From assembly GCA_017450105.1 (NCBI GenBank), contig JAFSXC010000068.1, positions 1 to 36,784 of the forward strand: a stretch of 36,784 bases of DNA, read 5' to 3'. Position numbers and translations under genes: made by a program. This DNA is from Lachnospiraceae bacterium (GTDB taxonomy: Bacteria; Bacillota; Clostridia; Lachnospirales; Lachnospiraceae). This document shows positions 35,654 to 36,784 of this stretch, one piece after another (within the stretch, counting starts at the first letter, position 1; the number at the start of each line of letters is the position of its first letter). Under the pieces are notes generated by a model that saw nothing but the letters and a program-made list of their open reading frames with translations, made no database searches and was not told the DNA's origin.

Positions 35654-36539
35654 GAAAAAGAAAAAAAAGCGCAGCATCAAGGACCGCCGGGACGGACGCT
35701 TCGTAAAGGCTCCCGGTCTGCAGACCGTGATGGCCTATCTTTACCCGAAGAGGACGGATTGCGAGGTCTATATGCACAAGAAGATCGACGCGACCAACCT
35801 TTTCCCCTACCTCGAAAAGAAAAACAAGGCCCATCCGGAATTTCGGACCACCCTGTTTCATGCCGCGGTCACTGCCATGGCCCGTATGCTCAAGGAGCGT
35901 CCCTTAATGAACCGGTTCATCCAGGGATACCGCATGTACGAGCGCGACGAGATCTCCATCAGCTTCGTGGCCAAACGCCGCTTCCAGGATCAGGCCGAGG
36001 AAACGCTGATGGTGGTAAAACCCAAGGACAAGGACAATCTGGATTCCATCAGCAGGCGCATCGTCGGCGATCTCACCGAGGCCCGGAAATCCGAGCACGC
36101 CACCGGCGGCATCGACGAGCTTCTTGACAAATTCGCCGCCCTGCCCCGCTTTCTCCTGATCATCATCATCCGCTTCATCCGGCTTATGGACTTCTGGGGC
36201 AAGAATCCGAAGTTCCTGACCGAAGGGGATCCCAACTACACCACGATCCTCTGCGCCAATCTCGGCAGCATCCAGGCCCCCGCGGTCTATCATCATCTGA
36301 ACAACTACGGCACCACCAGCATCTTTGTCACGATCGGAACCTTCCACAAGGAGGAGATCCTTATGCCGGACGGGAAGAAGGAGCTTCGCACCGTCGTAGA
36401 TCTCGGAGCGATCCTGGACGAACGCATCGCCGACGGCTTCTATTTCGCACGAAGCTTAAAGCTCATCGAGCACATCTTCAAGCACCCCGAGCTGCTTGAC
36501 AAGCCCATTGGGGAGCCAAGCGGGTACAACTACGAATAA
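35646..36539 (+). CDS. 2-oxoacid dehydrogenase E2-like acyltransferase domain protein
   Basis: The 297-aa product from ATG 35646 (GGAGGATC upstream) has only the CoA-acyltransferase catalytic domain of E2 enzymes: no lipoyl and no E1/E3-binding domain. The start is a Lys run (MAEKKKKKRS). VYMHKKIDATNLFPYLEKKN resembles the first E2 strands, SISFVAKRR and YTTILCANLGSIQAPAVYHH fit the core, and DERIADGFYFARSLKLIEH (258-276) aligns with the DHRxxDG active site. There the catalytic His is Glu259, with Asp263 and Gly264 kept. The partner is the upstream acyl-CoA ligase, whose end it overlaps. It might transfer acyl groups from CoA by another mechanism or be non-catalytic; the start at 35460 adds only frame-shifted ligase sequence. 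Confidence 0.85.
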   Translation: MAEKKKKKRSIKDRRDGRFVKAPGLQTVMAYLYPKRTDCEVYMHKKIDATNLFPYLEKKNKAHPEFRTTLFHAAVTAMARMLKERPLMNRFIQGYRMYERDEISISFVAKRRFQDQAEETLMVVKPKDKDNLDSISRRIVGDLTEARKSEHATGGIDELLDKFAALPRFLLIIIIRFIRLMDFWGKNPKFLTEGDPNYTTILCANLGSIQAPAVYHHLNNYGTTSIFVTIGTFHKEEILMPDGKKELRTVVDLGAILDERIADGFYFARSLKLIEHIFKHPELLDKPIGEPSGYNYE

Positions 36540-36557
36540 CAAAGACAGGGGACAATG

Positions 36558-36635
36558 ATATGATCTCCCTTAAGAGACTTTGTATATTTACATTGTCTGC
36601 TTAAGGGAGATCATATTATTTTTCCCTTTTTTTCA
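36558..36635 (+). terminator. Strong hairpin terminator after the E2-like gene
   Basis: A perfect 17-bp stem (ATATGATCTCCCTTAAG at 36558-36574, CTTAAGGGAGATCATAT at 36600-36616) has a 25-base loop that can itself pair (AGAC/GTCT and TGTA/TACA). T-rich tracts follow (TTATTTTTCCCTTTTTTT). It ends the aroC-ligase-E2 unit. Confidence 0.85.
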
Positions 36636-36784
36636 GGTTTTCTCTACCAGGAAATCGGGTGGCGGCATGGTGTGATCGTTTTGACGCAGGAACCTGGAAA
36701 ACGCCGGCACTTAACGGAATCGGCGGCTCTGCCGGCGATTGCGTTTAATGGGAAACGCTGCTTTTGGGCGTTTCCCGTGCGAAA
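36636..36784. other. Unassigned end region with inverted repeats
   Basis: I see no gene here. GGGAAACGC and GCGTTTCCC (about 36750-36776) form a 9-bp stem and CGCCGGCA/TGCCGGCG another. A minus-strand frame open at the window edge for about 46 codons has no supporting signal. It may be the 5' leader of a gene beyond the window, but nothing identifies a riboswitch class. Confidence 0.3.

Noticed and set aside
36640..36784. Riboswitch in the last 150 bases
   Set aside because: Inverted repeats are present, but no conserved core of a known class could be recognised.

Overview
The window looks like chromosomal DNA from a moderately GC-rich Clostridia member of the Bacillota, most likely a Lachnospiraceae-type anaerobe. 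I infer this from the single-chain glycyl-tRNA synthetase placed after era and recO, strong AGGAGG-type ribosome binding sites, TATAAT promoters with TG extensions, and very large secreted proteins built from Big_2 and MBG-like Ig repeats. No 16S or other definitive marker is present, so the genus is open.

Layout. (1) 1-12820, minus strand: an apparent four-gene operon for secreted repeat proteins. In order of transcription these are a 274-aa protein with three Big_2 domains, a 1033-aa protein with ten Big_2 domains, a 1766-aa protein with a degenerate papain-like domain plus Ig/MBG repeats, and a >=1144-aa protein (cut by the window edge) that ends in what looks like the first BspA-type leucine-rich repeat. 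(2) 12821-13504: a bidirectional terminator, a 215-bp MITE-like element with perfect 34-bp terminal inverted repeats and 8-bp flanking duplications, a plus-strand 57-aa gene with its own promoter, and the glyQS terminator. (3) 13505-20084, minus: M16C metallopeptidase, era, recO, a lipoprotein and glyQS, tightly packed with overlaps. (4) 20085-20748: a gene-free stretch filled by two inverted copies of a ~167-bp palindromic repeat and further fragments. (5) 20749-31584, minus: a promoter followed by yajC, a ROK glucokinase, a small membrane protein, a probable ADP-ribosyltransferase, leuB, ilvD, ilvB, serC, serA and a DUF1015 protein, with no obvious internal terminator. (6) 31618-32751, minus: tgt. 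(7) 32765-36635, plus: aroC, an AMP-forming acyl-CoA ligase homologue and a 2-oxoacid dehydrogenase E2-like acyltransferase, with short overlaps, ended by a strong hairpin terminator.

How the genes work together. Regions 3, 5 and 7 are mostly housekeeping: tRNA charging and modification, ribosome assembly, repair, Sec translocation, and serine, branched-chain and chorismate biosynthesis. The parts that stand out are the secreted operon with its apparently catalytically dead papain-like domain, the ADP-ribosyltransferase inside an amino-acid biosynthesis unit, the E2-like protein whose active-site His is replaced by Glu, and two kinds of non-coding repeat that appear to share short sequence blocks. 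Everything here rests on reading the sequence by eye; no database search was possible.
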